Origin: Lamellibrachia satsuma
Lineage: Eukaryota > Annelida > Polychaeta > Sabellida > Siboglinidae
Length of the DNA stretch: 64,000 nt
Assembly (NCBI GenBank): GCA_033239005.1
Contig: BSQZ01000038.1
Coordinates: 4,356,001-4,420,000, forward strand
Direction of reading: 5' to 3'
Each line of letters opens with the position of its first letter. Within the stretch, counting starts at the first letter, position 1. Of the stretch, positions 10,850 through 23,164 are shown in pieces. Both the position numbers and the translations under genes were made by a program. The notes below the pieces were generated by a model. The model did not search any database. It was not told where the DNA came from and saw nothing but the letters and a program-made list of their open reading frames with translations.

Positions 10850-11780
10850 ATAGTGTGGGTGTTTAAAAAATCTCCCATGAAAACAAGTTTGCGTATAGTC
10901 TTACATAAGTGTTTTGAGCTCACCCCTAAAAAGCACTTATGCATTTGCTGGCACACCTTCAATCAACTGAATCTCTGAAACTGAACCTGCTTTCTGCCAC
11001 TCCTGCTTGAATGACGTCAAGTAGTTGACATTATTGCACATTAAAGACTGATTTGCTGCTTGTGCCTGTTGGAATACAAGACTGATTCACTCCCATATTT
11101 CACCATTTCTAGCACAGTAAAACAAAAACATGGACCCTCTTAGCACAAGTCCCCAGTTTTAGCCAATTTATTATGTAATAACAGGCATACATATTGTATA
11201 TATAACTGTACGGCAGTTCCACGTACATTTCGGACACTTTAGCCATGCACTGCATGCTGGGATAAAAAGTACCACAACTTTTTACTGCCATATACTATAG
11301 GAACCAACTATGACATCATTGTCATATATAAACTTCCTTCCATCCTATAGTCATTCTAGACATACAATGAAAACATGCATGGTGTCGGACGTACTCACAT
11401 GAATTTAATATGAGTTGTACAAAATCTGTTTTTTAGCTGAAGGAAAGCTAAAAAAACAAAAAAGATATGTAGCATTTACCACTTAGATAAAAAACCAGTA
11501 AGTAAATCAACTATCACACGACTGTGAACCTTCAGATAAAATGAACACTATTATTAATTATCAATATAACACATAATAAAAGTTGGAACATAAAATTCCA
11601 GGATAAAAATTATTTAAAAAATGAAAGTACTCAAAGTGAATGCATTTACACAGCACAGTAACCTACCACTGGGACAGGCTTGGCCAAGTGAACAAAACTG
11701 TATGAGCAAGATTCCAGTTGAGATAACAACACTAGTGACAAGAGATGGAATTAGATGATCTGTATTTCCCCATCCACTTT
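10850..11780 (-). other. AKAP1 intron 1: no feature seen
   Basis: About 0.9 kb of AT-rich intron without a supportable exon or element. Confidence 0.5.
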
Positions 11781-11783
11781 CAT

Positions 11784-11974
11784 TTATGAAAGATTATGAA
11801 CATGTGTAGGATGAACAGAAAGAATAATAAGTAATACTGCAAATAGATTATGAAAGATTATGAACATGTGTAGGATGAACAGAAAGAATAATAAGTAATA
11901 CTGCAAATAGATTATGAAAGATTATGAACATGTGTAGGATGAACAGAAAGAATAATAAGTAATACTGCAAATAC
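11784..11974. repeat. 64-bp tandem triplication
   Basis: Three almost identical copies of a 64-bp unit containing gaacatgtgtaggatgaaca, ending about 120 bp downstream of the AKAP1 exon 1 donor in the transcription sense. Near-identity suggests a recent event. Confidence 0.95.
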
Positions 11975-12094
11975 GTTTGACTGTAATTTTTTACAAGACA
12001 AATATTATGTTGATACTTTAGCAGCTTTTATCTCTGGCACAACGAGACCAGCTGTAGCGGCAGTCGTAAACTGGCAAATATCGTCCACACTTAC

Positions 12095-12796
12095 CTCTGA
12101 ATGCGCATCTGAGCTGAACCCGTTCGATCCTGACAATGAACTCTTCTCAATCGGGCTGTCAACAGAGGGCGTTGTTGAACCAGACGATGCAGTGTTGCCA
12201 TTGGACGCTGCCCTGCTAGTGACATCTGACACCTCCGCCTCAACATTTGGGCTACCCGGCTGTGAAACACTCTCGTTGTCTAGATCTGCCTCGTCAGATG
12301 ATTGTGCTGCCACCTGATGGCAAATGCTGAGACTATTCAGCTCTTCTACTTTTGTAGGTGGCGCAACTGACTCATCGACCACCATTTCTGTGCTCTCTAG
12401 CTCCGAACCGTTTGTTTGGCGGCCCGCGTCTGGCAAAGTTTGCCGTTTCCTGATTGGCTTCTGCTTTTTACTGTAACTGTTAGAAACGCATTTTTGCGGG
12501 GATTCGACCTCCTTACAGCACGGCTCCTCCTCAGCCACAGAAGCGCCATCTGGCTTCGTTGGCTGAACTTCAACCATATCATTTGGAAGTTTTGCTGCCG
12601 CCTTATCCTCGAAACTGTTTGAAATGTTGATTTTGCTCGAAACTTTTGCGTCTGTGCTCAGATTATGTGACCGATAGCTCTCTGATTGGCTGCCATCAGT
12701 GATGCATGGTGGCCGCTTCTTGCGTCGAAACCAGAAAAGCCCGAACAAGACCGCTAATGTCGGGACAAAGACGAGGATCACTACACGGCTCGCCAT
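12095..12796 (-). CDS. AKAP1: AKAP1 coding exon 1: mitochondrial membrane anchor and disordered linker
   Basis: The start ATG at 12796 lies ten bases inside an exon whose acceptor (tttcattgcag) ends at 12806, so an upstream 5'UTR exon is likely. The exon encodes 234 residues and ends at a near-consensus donor GAG|GTAAGT (12094). Residues 1-24 form a membrane anchor (VVILVFVPTLAVLFGLFWF) followed at once by RRKKR, the signal-anchor pattern that puts AKAP1 on the outer mitochondrial membrane. The rest is low-complexity, rich in Ser, Glu, Asn and Lys, with a basic patch (KKQKPIRKRQ). An earlier in-frame ATG at 12916 belongs to intron or UTR sequence, since the acceptor lies between. Beyond the donor the frame stays open but is intron. 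Confidence 0.85.
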
Positions 12797-12805
12797 CTTG
12801 TGGCA

Positions 12806-13930
12806 CTGCAATGAAACACAAAGAAATATTGATGGAACAGTCTTCAAATTCAGTACATAAATGAAATGTTTGATCAAGGCTGCACTTGTTTTTATTAATA
12901 TGGTAATGTAATTCATATAATCATGCTAGTTATTTATTGTCAGCAATCTTTGTGTGGTACATTTGTACATTTCACTGGTACATATTACATTCAAACAGTT
13001 GCATATCATTATTTCATCCAGTGCAATTTTTCATTAATCGAACACATTTATAAGCGAGTCATCACATTCCTAGAAATAACCAACCAATTCCTGGATGCAA
13101 CAACCATTGGGGTTGAACTCGTTCCTGGCGAAGTGTTAGCCAGCAAGCCATCCAGCCTATAATACCATTAGATGGCCAATTATACTGACGAAGGCTGCCA
13201 ACGGCCAGTAGATGATCTGTGTGTAACGTCTAGTTCAACTACATGATTTATTCAGTGCATCGCTGAGTGTCACTAAAGGCGACAGCACAAACATTACCAT
13301 TGTTAGGATTAATCCCAATTGGAATTTGCTGCTAAACGTAACATAACCATTTCCAAGATTGATCCTAACCAATAAGTTTCGCTAAACATGACAGTACCAT
13401 TTCCAATACTGGTTGTAATTGGAAATTTTCACTGAATGTGACAGCAAAGACAATAATACCATTTCCAAGACTGAAATTGTCACTACATGTGACCACATCA
13501 CATCAGCGGTGACAGCTGGCAGCAGCAGTAGCTGCTCACCAGAGTGACCGATCCACTTGACTTAATCTTGACTGTAATGACAGGAAACCCAAGTGGATGC
13601 TATACTTAATACCACAATTAAACACTGTGAACTGATGCCATGTTCGCTGGATTAAGGCCACTGAACAGCCTTTCCAACTATCGCATAACAATAATAACCA
13701 TCATTAACGCATCAGTCACGGGACATGAAGCTGTTTGTTTAACATGTTGTGAAATCAGTATTACTTTGGTACCATTCCTTGATTCAATATAAGGGACGGT
13801 CCAAGTTAGTTGGGGGATTAGCTTAAAAAGTGACACTTTTACGTTGTGCAGACAAAGAACATAAAATAAAGCAAAGAATGAACATGTTTTATATATAAAA
13901 AAAACAGTGTGCTGCACGGATTGGATGCAA
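12806..13930. other. Upstream of AKAP1 exon 1: UTR intron or flank, nothing coding seen
   Basis: Begins with the polypyrimidine tract and acceptor of AKAP1 exon 1. The remaining 1.1 kb shows no recognisable exon. The AKAP1 5'UTR exon and promoter were not located. Confidence 0.5.
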
Positions 13931-13940
13931 GAAATACAGC

Positions 13941-14056
13941 CGAGTCACAGTGCATGATTGCGTAATCTAACCTTGAGTCACAGTGCATGATTGCGTAATC
14001 TAACCTTGAGTCACTGTGCATGATTGTTCAATTCTAGACTTGAGTCATTGTGCATG
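13941..14056. repeat. 33-bp tandem repeat, about 3.5 copies
   Basis: Copies share gagtcacagtgcatgattg. The last copy is diverged. Confidence 0.9.
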
Positions 14057-14885
14057 TGTTTGTACAGCAGACATGCTGGAAAAAAGTGATTATACCAAGC
14101 GGTATACAGACATTGTTTTGTAGAGATTTGTTGTTAATGCCTACCAGCAGAAACAATTCTGTAACCCACAAGCAACTGTTTTGATAATCTGTGGTACACA
14201 AAGATTGTTTATTTACAGATAAGAAATATGCACCAGTCAAAATTCCCCCATTATGATATGGTTATGTGTAAGATTATGATAAAGGTTATAATCATATTTA
14301 AATATCTGATGTTACAATTATTAATCTCGGTGGGGGTGGGGTGGGGGTACCAATAGCAAATTCAAACTTTCAGATACTGAGTTAACATAAGGTTTAAATG
14401 CAATCTAATCATTACTGAGCTTAAGTTTGTTAAGAAACTGTTACAAAGCTGTCACGCTGATGTCTTAATAACTTCTATGTAAGTCTACTTAGCAACCAAT
14501 ATAGCTTTGTGATATCCAACAACAGAATGCTCGTCCATTAGCCAGGCAATAAATGAAGCCTACTCAGAGCTGAAGGTCAACTCTGATAACATCAATAGTG
14601 TCTGTCTATGTGCTGATATAATGTCACCTGCTACAGATAATTAAAGTCACGCATGACAAAATGGCAAGCACAATAGTAACTATTCACAGTAAGAAGTCGG
14701 TTATCACTATATCCATACAAGAAGTAGCAGGGTATTACAAGTTTACCAGAATGTGTATTGCTACCATATTATAGACATTCATGTTTGATAATATCGGTTC
14801 TATGTAACTTTCAGAGAGGTGCTAAAAGTTTAATCTTGTATAGGGTTTTTAGGCCACAGGACGGGTATTTAATGCCAGTTTCCTT
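14057..14885. other. Intergenic: G-rich patch, otherwise nothing seen
   Basis: Contains gggggtggggtgggggta at about 14332-14350, a potential G-quadruplex. No gene is supported. Confidence 0.5.
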
Positions 14886-15316
14886 GGTACAAGTGGATCT
14901 GGTGTTCCACTGGATGCCACGGGAGCTGGCACAAGTGGATCTGGTGTTCCACTGGATGCCAAGGAAGCTGGCACAAGTGGATCTGGTGTTCCACTGGATG
15001 CCAAGGAAGCTGGCACAAGTGGATCTGGTGTTCCACTGGATGCCAAGGAAGGTGGCACAAGTGGATCTGGTGTTCCACTGGATGCCAAGGAAGGTGGCAC
15101 AAGTGGATCTGGTGTTCCACTGGATGCCAAGGAAGCTGGCACAAGTGGATCTGGTGTTCCACTGGATGCCAAGGAAGCTGGCACAAGTGGATCTGGTGTT
15201 CCACTGGATGCCAAGGAAGCTGGCACAAGTGGATCTGGTGTTCCACTGGATGCCAAGGAAGCTGGCACAAGTGAATCTGGTGTTCCACTGGATGCCAAGG
15301 AAGCTGACACAAGTGG
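14886..15316. repeat. Minisatellite, 42-bp unit, about 10 copies
   Basis: Very uniform units with landmarks acaagtggatctggtgttcc and actggatgccaaggaa. As 42 is a multiple of 3 and the unit has no stop in several frames, open frames of 150-200 codons arise on both strands. They show no protein-like features and end with the array. Confidence 0.95.
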
Positions 15317-16926
15317 TTCATTGTCTTATCAGACAAGTTGTAGAATGACAGGAAATGAAATTAAGAATGAATATAATAAAAAATGATCGATGACACAAGA
15401 TTGTGATTGATTCCTTGATCAGAAGCACGAACCAATCAATCATTGACAGAATTGATTAATTGGAACAACTCTAAGACTTACAATCAAATGTTCAGATAAA
15501 ATTAATTACCATTTCTGATTGCCATTTTTGACCCTGCTCAGATGCACTTCACAGAGGGGCAAACACCAGTGACCCCTGACCCGGCTCACCTATGGTCAAC
15601 TGTAGTGGACAACATAGGACATAATGACCATTAATGACCATCAGTGTGCAGTGACCACTGAAGGTCAGCTGGAGAGACAGGTCAAACACATCAAAACAAC
15701 CTGAGGCCAGAGAGCCATTCCTATGTTCCATAAGTGCTGGGAGAATTCACTGGTGATAAATAACAGGTATCATTGCACATTTGCCTTTGTACCAAATACA
15801 ATATATTTAATAAATCCCTACAACAAACTGACCTCCCAAATCAACATGCATTGATATACCTAAGATATAATAATTGTATATTTTAGAATCAATGTGTTTC
15901 ATGTGTCACATAAGTTAGTGACACGAAGCATAACTGTAAATAGATAAGTTAAACTTCATTAAACATGTTCTCAAATGTCAATTGTAGTGTGATGATTTTA
16001 ATGAAACCATTAACTGCATCTGCTTCTAAAATGTACAGAAGAATGGAATGTAGGACAAAATCCCCCCCACCCGGACATTTGGGTGGTGGTGGTGGGGGGG
16101 TTTTCTGGGGGAATTTTTTCCGTAAACCAGAAGAATGTACGTAACTGTAAAGATGGTACATATGAATGAAAACATGGTAAAGTTTAGCTCCATACAATTA
16201 GAGCCAAGTATTCACAGTAACAATGGGCTGAGCTGCATTAAAAAGGCAATAACTAAAACCAACACATGCAGAGCTCATTAACTGTACAGCTATAAATACA
16301 TGACCTGCTAGAATGTCAGTACATCACAGAAATATAATATAACTGGACATTATCCATCCTCTCCGCCATGAGCCCTTTGTTAGACATCACTCATAACAAC
16401 CAGACCCTTTCTGCTGCCCTCCCACTACAGGCACCCCTCAAAGCCATGGTCACATAGTCTACCCTAGAAAATAATCCTTTTACTTGTTATCACAATAAAA
16501 GTTGTTGTGATGAAGGTTTGTATATTGAAAATATATATAGATCCCGCACATCATTGTCTTTTATTCATGGTTTCAGCATGAGTTAGGATGGCGAGTTCCT
16601 CCACCTTCGCTCTTATTTGGATATTATAATTACCTTGGCCAGGTCCCGGCGATCTACATAATTTTATTGTAATACAATGTACTTGTGCATAATTATTTTG
16701 CTGATTGTAAAGCTTGCATACAAACATACATTGTCTATCATGTTCAGTAAACTAGCCAATATTGCTAGTCAATAACTCTTTAAATAGCAGGTAGTATTTT
16801 CCCGCAATTATCTAGATTTAAACTACTCACAATCAACAATGAAATGGTAATTAACCCAACCCACACTACCTCCTCGTTAATCATACAACAATGCCAGCTG
16901 CTGGTTATTGACTTTATGTTTGGCCT
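15317..16926. other. Intergenic: nothing coding seen
   Basis: 1.6 kb of AT-rich sequence. At 16063-16110 a C-run (cccccccacccgg) and a G-run (gggtggtggtggtggggggg) face each other, a possible hairpin or G-quadruplex. Confidence 0.5.
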
Positions 16927-17573
16927 ATGTTCCACAAGGTTACTGCTACAACAGACACCAAGATGTTCCACAAGGTTACTGCTACAACAAACACCAAGAT
17001 ATTCCACAAGTTTACTGCTACAACAGACACCAAGATGTTCCACAAGGTTACTGCTACAACAGACACCAATATGTTCCACAAGGTTACTACTACAACAGAC
17101 ACCAAGATATTCCACAAGGTTACTGCTACGACAGACACCAAGATGTTCCACAAGGTTACTACTACAACAGACACCAAGATGTTCCACAAGGTTACTACTA
17201 CAACAGACACCAAGATGTTCCACAAGGTTACTGCTACAACAGACACCAAGATGTTCCACAAGGTTACTGCTACAACAGACACCAAGATGTTCCACAAGGT
17301 TACTGCTACAACGACACCAAGATGTTCCACAAGGTTACTGCTACAACAGACACCAATATGTTCCACAAGGTTACTGCTACAACAGACACCAAGATGTTCC
17401 ACAAGGTTACTGCTACAACAGACACCAAGATGTTCCACAAGGTTACTGCTACAACAGACACCAAGATGTTCCACAAGGTTACTGCTACAACAGACACCAA
17501 GATGTTCCACAAGGTTACTGCTACAACAGACACCAAGATGTTCCACAAGGTTACTGCTACAACAGACACCAAG
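16927..17573. repeat. Minisatellite, 36-bp unit, 18 copies
   Basis: Units contain atgttccacaaggttactgc and acaacagacaccaag. One unit near 17312 has lost a base, which moves the frame of the long open frames that run through the array (up to 252 codons). Total length is 18 x 36 minus 1. Variation (atgttcc/atattcc, ctgctac/ctactac) is concentrated in the left half, while the right half is nearly homogeneous. Confidence 0.95.
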
Positions 17574-18640
17574 TCTGTGCCTGTGGAACAGGGACTAGCT
17601 GATAACACAAGGAACCTGGGTTAAACAGTCAACAGCTAATCTCATCAAAAGCATGTGAGCTTGCACACAGGGGGGGGGAAGGGGGGTATAAGCAACACAG
17701 AAAGTTCAGTGGTGGTTCGTTCAGGAGATCGTACATGGGGTCGTAATCAGCTACTGTAGGTCAGGGGTCAAATACATGTTAGTTTTTTCAGTTTATTCAC
17801 AATGGTACAGCACTGCCAGGTAGGTTCTTCTATTAGCAGCTTTGTTAACATAGAATAAGGTGACACGTGTCACCTGACAAGTCAGGGTATAGGGTATCTG
17901 TCATACTAGTCCTGTATGGCAATGTGAACAGATTATCCAACATCACCAGTGATTGGTTATGATTAATCCTGCCACAAACTGTTGCATAAACATAGTGCTC
18001 ATGTTTGAGCAAATTTGCTGTCCTTGAACACGATTTTGCCTCAGTTGTACGACATTTTATTTGGTTTGCAAGAAACAAAATGCAATTTTCTTTGCTACGT
18101 GTTGGGGTTGTGTACATCTCTATGCAATATTCACAAGTACGTCCAATTTGTGAGATGTACTATTGTTTTTAAATGTATATAATATAATAATGGTGACATG
18201 TTTTCTTATGCATTGCAAATCTGATTTTGAAATGATAACATTGAAAACAGACAGATATCACAGTACTCTGCATTAGCCTGTCACAGTGTATTTGTAAACT
18301 ATAACACAATCTCCCATAATGCATCATTCCTGACACATCTCATAAATGATATAGTGACAGTGGCCTATTAGACAGCACAGTCGAGATGTTCTGAGGTCTA
18401 ATCATGCTAATGTACCGCACATAAGGCATGGCTACTCAACACGTAACCTATGGTTTGTTCACTGCCTTAAACCAGTTGCACACTGAATGACTGAATTAGC
18501 CTCGATGGGCTGATTCAACAATCGCCATAGCCCAATTGCATATGGTCAACTTGACATTACAACTGGCCGGTGACTGACCGAATGCCGCACATAGCTACAA
18601 CCATTCAGAACTGCAGATCATGTGAACCTAGTACTATTTT
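17574..18640. other. Intergenic: nothing supportable seen
   Basis: Contains a G-run (gggggggggaaggggggt) near 17670 but no gene or element I can name. Confidence 0.5.
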
Positions 18641-18646
18641 TCAACT

Positions 18647-18928
18647 TCAACAATATCGCGGTTCTACTATTGGCTTATTCGTTACGACTCCAAAACCGTA
18701 ATCTTTTTTATTTTTGGCAATCCGACATAGCTGCTGCAGGTCGGCACTTGTCTTTAGCAGCACGCTGGTCTGCTGCAGGTCAAGGGTGCCGGGGAGGTTG
18801 GTTTTGCGTCGGCCGCGATATCCATCGAGTCCGTCTGTTTGGAAATGTATGGACATGGCTTGGTTTGCAGATGCCTCCTCGTCCAAGTGTAACATGTGGC
18901 AGAAGAGGTGCCATTGCATGCCCATCAC
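18647..18928 (-). pseudogene. Non-LTR retrotransposon reverse-transcriptase C-terminal tail, fragment
   Basis: On the minus strand the frame reads MQWHLFCHMLHLDEEASANQ, AMSIHFQTDG, then RGRRKTNLPGTLDLQQTSVL and LQQLCRIAKNKK. This matches the general layout of the tail after many non-LTR reverse transcriptases: a W-LFGH-L-RLDE block, an A-NxAM helix, then RGRPxTxLP and a Leu-rich end with A-DR--W. The expected FGH is FCH here. It is a different element from the CR1-like copies in this window. The plus-strand open frame over the same bases is its shadow. Confidence 0.5.
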
Positions 18929-19025
18929 ATATGCGCTTATTTGCTGGCACCAACGCCTTTCATATACTTTATGTTGCTGATCCTCTGTGGCCGGTGAATC
19001 CCCATGAGTGAGTGGAGCTGCTTCT

Positions 19026-19072
19026 GACCCCTTCAGGCATCTAGTTTTTCTGCTTCTGACCCCTTCAGGCCC
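19026..19072. repeat. Short direct duplication
   Basis: The segment ctgcttctgaccccttcagg occurs twice, 33 bp apart. Confidence 0.85.
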
Positions 19073-19724
19073 AACGTGTTGTACAGAAACACTGGGTGCA
19101 CAAATGCATTATATAATTGCAATTGGAGCTGCTCGCTGACGTGTTGTCTTCGCAGCCAAAGAGACCACATGGAACGAAGAGCAGTGACTGCAAGCATTTA
19201 AAAAGTTACACGATATAACTGAAAGTCATTGAAAATACCTATTATATTTTCATCAATACCAATTACTTTAAAACACAAAACACCAATTCGGGAATTTAGT
19301 TCCAGTTACAATGTAACTGACCCCACACTGACCCCAAGTCTGTCATGTGATGTTCCTGAACCTGTGTGGTAGGCCCATAAACCTTATAGAATAATGGCCT
19401 CTTCGGCCTTGGAGTGTTTTATGCTCTGCTAAGTGACCTCAGCCAGTGAATGTAGGCAATAACACATAAAACACTACGAGAGTACTTGGATATAAAACCA
19501 GCCACCTGGAAATATAAATAGGATGAGTCCTCAGTGTGTGTTCCATCTGTGAGACATGAACAGGTATTCTAGGGACATTGCAACCTTTTTAAATTCAATC
19601 CACAATTCAAAACTATTTCTTACCATTCATGCTATGTACCTTGTGGTTCCATATGATAAACAGTACGGTTAGGATTGTCAACAGACGCCACCGCTAATTT
19701 AGTCGCACGAGAATCTGTTACGAT
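19073..19724. other. Intergenic: nothing seen
   Basis: About 650 bp without a recognisable feature. Confidence 0.5.
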
Positions 19725-20040
19725 TTGGTGGACTGTCAGTGGTGGACAGCCAGTGGTGGTGGACTGCCAGTGGTGGTGGACTGCCAGTGGTGGTGGAGTG
19801 CCAGTGGTGGTGGACTGCCACTGGTGGTGGAGTGCCAGTGGTGGTGCCACTGGTGGAGTGCCAGTGGTGGAGTGCCAGTGGTGGTGGAGTGCCAGTGGTG
19901 GTGGACTGCCACTGGTGGTGGAGTGCCAGTGGTGGTGGAGTGCCAGTGGTGGTGGACTGCCACTGGTGGTGGAGTGCCAGTGGTGGTGGACTGTCACTGG
20001 TGGTGGAGTGCCAGTGGTGGTGGAGTGCCAGTGGTGGACT
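19725..20040. repeat. Minisatellite, 18-bp unit, about 17 copies, GGT-rich
   Basis: Units alternate between tgccagtggtggtggact/gagt and tgccactggtggtggagt. The plus strand carries regularly spaced GGTGGTGG, the minus strand CCACCACC. Frames are open on both strands but compositionally trivial. Confidence 0.95.
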
Positions 20041-21770
20041 CCTACTCTGCTCATATTTAGGAGTCTGCAGAAACAAAGTAAAATGATATGTACAACCTTC
20101 AACAATCTGCTTTCAAAATCATCCCCTAGAGGCACTAAGCAGACTACGCGCAGGAAAGGCTATAACAAAGAACTCCCTGGAAAATCAAGGCCTTGATACC
20201 ACCTTTGTTGCAGTAACCACCAATTTTAACTACACATTTTAAACTGTTATCAATAACAAATGCTACGGAAGTTAGGAAAGTAACTCTGCTTAATAACTAG
20301 ATCGGCAATCACAGTGAGCCTTGCTGTTGTCCGTTGCAGACTTTTCTTTTAATTTCTTGCTTTTCCCCTACTAACCAGAACAACAGCCCTGGCGTCCAGA
20401 ACAACAGCAATAATGAACATGCAGACAATAATGTCAATATTTACAAACATCTCAATTATAATGATGTATTTCAATATTTGCTACTGTGCTCATCTGACCA
20501 ACATCACAAAATCTTGCTTACTAGACCAGCCATGCAGTGACCGCTACATTGGGGTAGACTAAATAGTTTGCTCAGGTCATGTTCTCTATAAATAGATTGA
20601 CCTGTCCAGAAGATAAATAGCACCAGGCTCTGACATGAAGCACACTTGTCTATGGTAACCTGCAGTGTATAAGGCCATACTGGTTTATTTGGTGATTTAG
20701 ATGGGAGAATGTGTGAACACAAATCAACTACGTGATTAACTGCGATCAGTCAGCGTATTTAGTGGCGACAGAGATGATGGAAACAACTTTGAAACTGATT
20801 TGATTTTTGTTGTCAAATTTAACATGTACCTAAAAGAAAATTATGAAAAAGATGTTGATGATTGAGAGGAAGGTTGGTTTAGTCAGTTTTATTTCATCGT
20901 TTGTATTTTCAATCGTTAAAAAAGTTTTTGCTAGGACAGTTAAGGCGACTAAAATTGTTACAAAAAGCATCAATCTCGGTTTTTTGGTGTATCATACATG
21001 CATAAAACATGTTGTAAGGCTAGAACAATACATCCAAATATTGTTTTTATGTAAATTTTATGCAGGTTTTTGTTCCCAAATTGTGCGGTAAAAAGATAAA
21101 TATTACAAGACTCGAGGACATAAGTTTTATACAGAGAAAACAAAGAGCAATATGTCAGAACCAGCAAAGTTTTTACTCGACTGTTTGTCTAAGTTACTAC
21201 CAGGTACTTAGATACTTTTTTAAAACCTTGTCTATGGTCACCATTATGCTTTACATACAACAGAATCTGTCAAATTGTGTTCAATACTGGATTGCAATGT
21301 GGTTATTTCGTCGAGGCATAGCAAATACAAATACACACCGGCAATTGTTGGTCAATGTATAAATATTGATCAACTTATTCCCACTTGAGATCATTTGCAG
21401 AGTACGTCCCAAATCAATACAGGCCTATCTGGTAGCTCTTAATTGCCATACATGTCAAGTCTCCCGGATTCACTGGGACTCCCGGAAATCTATCAAATCT
21501 CCTGTTCTCCCGGATTTCTGATGAAACCAAAAATATTTTTGTGTGGCCTAACAAAAGGTTGTCAATCCCTCCCTTCACTCACATCTCACGCCCACAACAG
21601 CAGCTGGGGTTAGTTCAATCAAGTTGTGTGCAGAGTGGACAAGGGAAACTTAGCTAACATTATCCTTGTGTTAATCATAATTACCTCTCAAGAAACTTGA
21701 AGTTTGTTCTGAATATTTCGACTGCATCTCGCAGTCTTCTTCAGCAGACTGAAGTTACGGATGTGTCACA
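20041..21770. other. Intergenic: nothing supportable seen
   Basis: 1.7 kb of AT-rich sequence. Open frames are under about 100 codons and lack motifs. Confidence 0.5.
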
Positions 21771-23164
21771 TTTAACAAGAAGAAGATTTGCCATCCAAGG
21801 CAAAGGCCCAGATGGCAAGTGGACAAGGAAGCCATTGGCTTATCGAGAGTCCAACAATGTTCATCTACTTATAACCCGCCCTCCTGATATATGTGTCAAC
21901 CTTGTTTTTAAACATATTCACGCTGCTAGCAGTTACACAATCTGTAGACAATTTGTTCCATTCATTTATTGTCCTCTGTGAGAACGAGTGCTTCCTGATG
22001 TCCAATCTACATTGATCCTTTACTAATTTTACCTCATGTCCTCTAGTTCTGCTACCCTTCTTGAGTGAGAAAAACATATTTCTATCAATATTTTCATACC
22101 CATTCAATATCTTAAAAACTTCAATCTGATCTCCTCTTAACCTCCTTGTCTCTAGAGTTGTTACACCACATTCTTTCAGGCGTTCTTCATAACTAAGGTC
22201 TCTAAGTTCTTGAATCATTTTAGTTGCTGTCCTTTGTATGCATTCAAGCGTATCTATATCCTTCTTACGATATGGTCTCCATGCTTGTATACAGTATTCT
22301 AAATGAGGTCTAACTATTGCTTTATAAAGAGATATAATTAACTTTTTTTCCCTTGTATGTTGTTTCTTCTAATCAATCCAAGAATTTGATTATCCTTTGA
22401 AGCTGCAATACCACACTGCTCTGAAACTTTCATATCAGCGCTTATTGTAACTTCTAAGTCCTTTTCTTTTACAGTAGTACCCAGAACAGTATCTCCCATT
22501 TTATAGTTTACATTCAAGTTCCCATGTCCTGTATGTAGGCATTTCCATTTCCCAAAATTGAACAGCATCTGCCATTTCTCAGACCATTTCACTAATCTGT
22601 CTAGATCGTTTTGTAAATGTTGTTTATCACCATCAGTATTAACCTTTCTAAACAGTTTTGTGTCATCCGCAAATTTCAGTACGTTACTTGTTATACTGTC
22701 GTCCAAGTCATTGATATAAATTAAGAATAATATAGGTCCTAATACTGATCCTTGAGGTACCCCACTCAAAACCGATTTCCAATTTGAAAATTCTCTATCT
22801 ACTACAACGAGTTGTCTTCTGTCAGTCAGCCATTGTTCTATCCAGTCAGTTATGCTATCCCCGATACCATGGGCTTTTAATTTAAGTAGTAATCTTTGAT
22901 GTGGCACTTTGTCAAAAGCTTTCTGAAAATCTAAGTAGATAATATCTACTGACGATCCCACGTCTATCCACTTAGTGGTTTCTTCCAAAAAACAACATAT
23001 CTGTTAAGCATGACCTCGCTTTAAGGAATCCATGTTGAGATGAATTTAATAATTTATGCTTAACAAGGAAGTCCACCATATGGTCTTTAATTAACCTTTC
23101 TAATAATTTACAAATCACTGACGTTAAACTCACTGGTCTGTAATTCTCTGACTTAATTCTCGAA
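21771..23164 (-). pseudogene. CR1-like LINE copy, 5'-truncated, reverse transcriptase with frameshifts
   Basis: The minus strand carries a non-LTR reverse transcriptase: SENYRPVSLTSVICKLLERL, DIIYLDFQKAFDKVPHQR, GVPQGSVLGPILFLIYINDL, and the catalytic block FADDTKLF. After a frame change near 22340 comes the tail with GDQIEVFKILNGYENIDRNM. It ends with the family's 3' segment (cattggcttatcgagag). Frame changes near 22340 and 22980 make it inactive. It is over 90 percent like the 28-kb copy by eye. It begins abruptly at about 23164, where Penelope-like sequence takes over. Confidence 0.92.

Larger units (their letters stand above)
997..12805 (-). other. AKAP1: AKAP1-type mitochondrial A-kinase anchor gene, 5' half (gene span)
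   Basis: The family tethers protein kinase A and RNA to the outer mitochondrial membrane. Members have an N-terminal membrane anchor, a disordered linker, a KH domain and a C-terminal Tudor domain. Three coding exons are visible on the minus strand: 12095-12796 (ends phase 0), 1671-1983 (starts phase 0, ends phase 1) and 997-1133 (starts phase 1, ends phase 0). All junctions are GT-AG and the frames join cleanly to give about 384 residues. The joined text ...SDAHSE-VSADSGRGS... is a natural linker, and the KH domain closes across the second junction. The Tudor region and stop codon must lie left of the window. Introns are 10.1 kb and 0.54 kb. The RII-binding helix is not obvious in the visible linker. 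The alternative, another membrane-anchored KH protein, is less likely because of the N-terminal layout. Confidence 0.85.

Noticed and set aside
12797..12916. Upstream in-frame ATG of the AKAP1 first exon
   Set aside because: A good acceptor (tttcattgcag at 12806) interrupts the extension, and the ATG at 12796 places the membrane anchor at the very N-terminus as in the family.
14758..15348. 196-codon plus frame and overlapping minus frames
   Set aside because: By-products of a 42-bp stop-free repeat unit.
18622..19011. 129-codon plus frame
   Set aside because: Shadow of the minus-strand reverse-transcriptase tail, which gives recognisable motifs.
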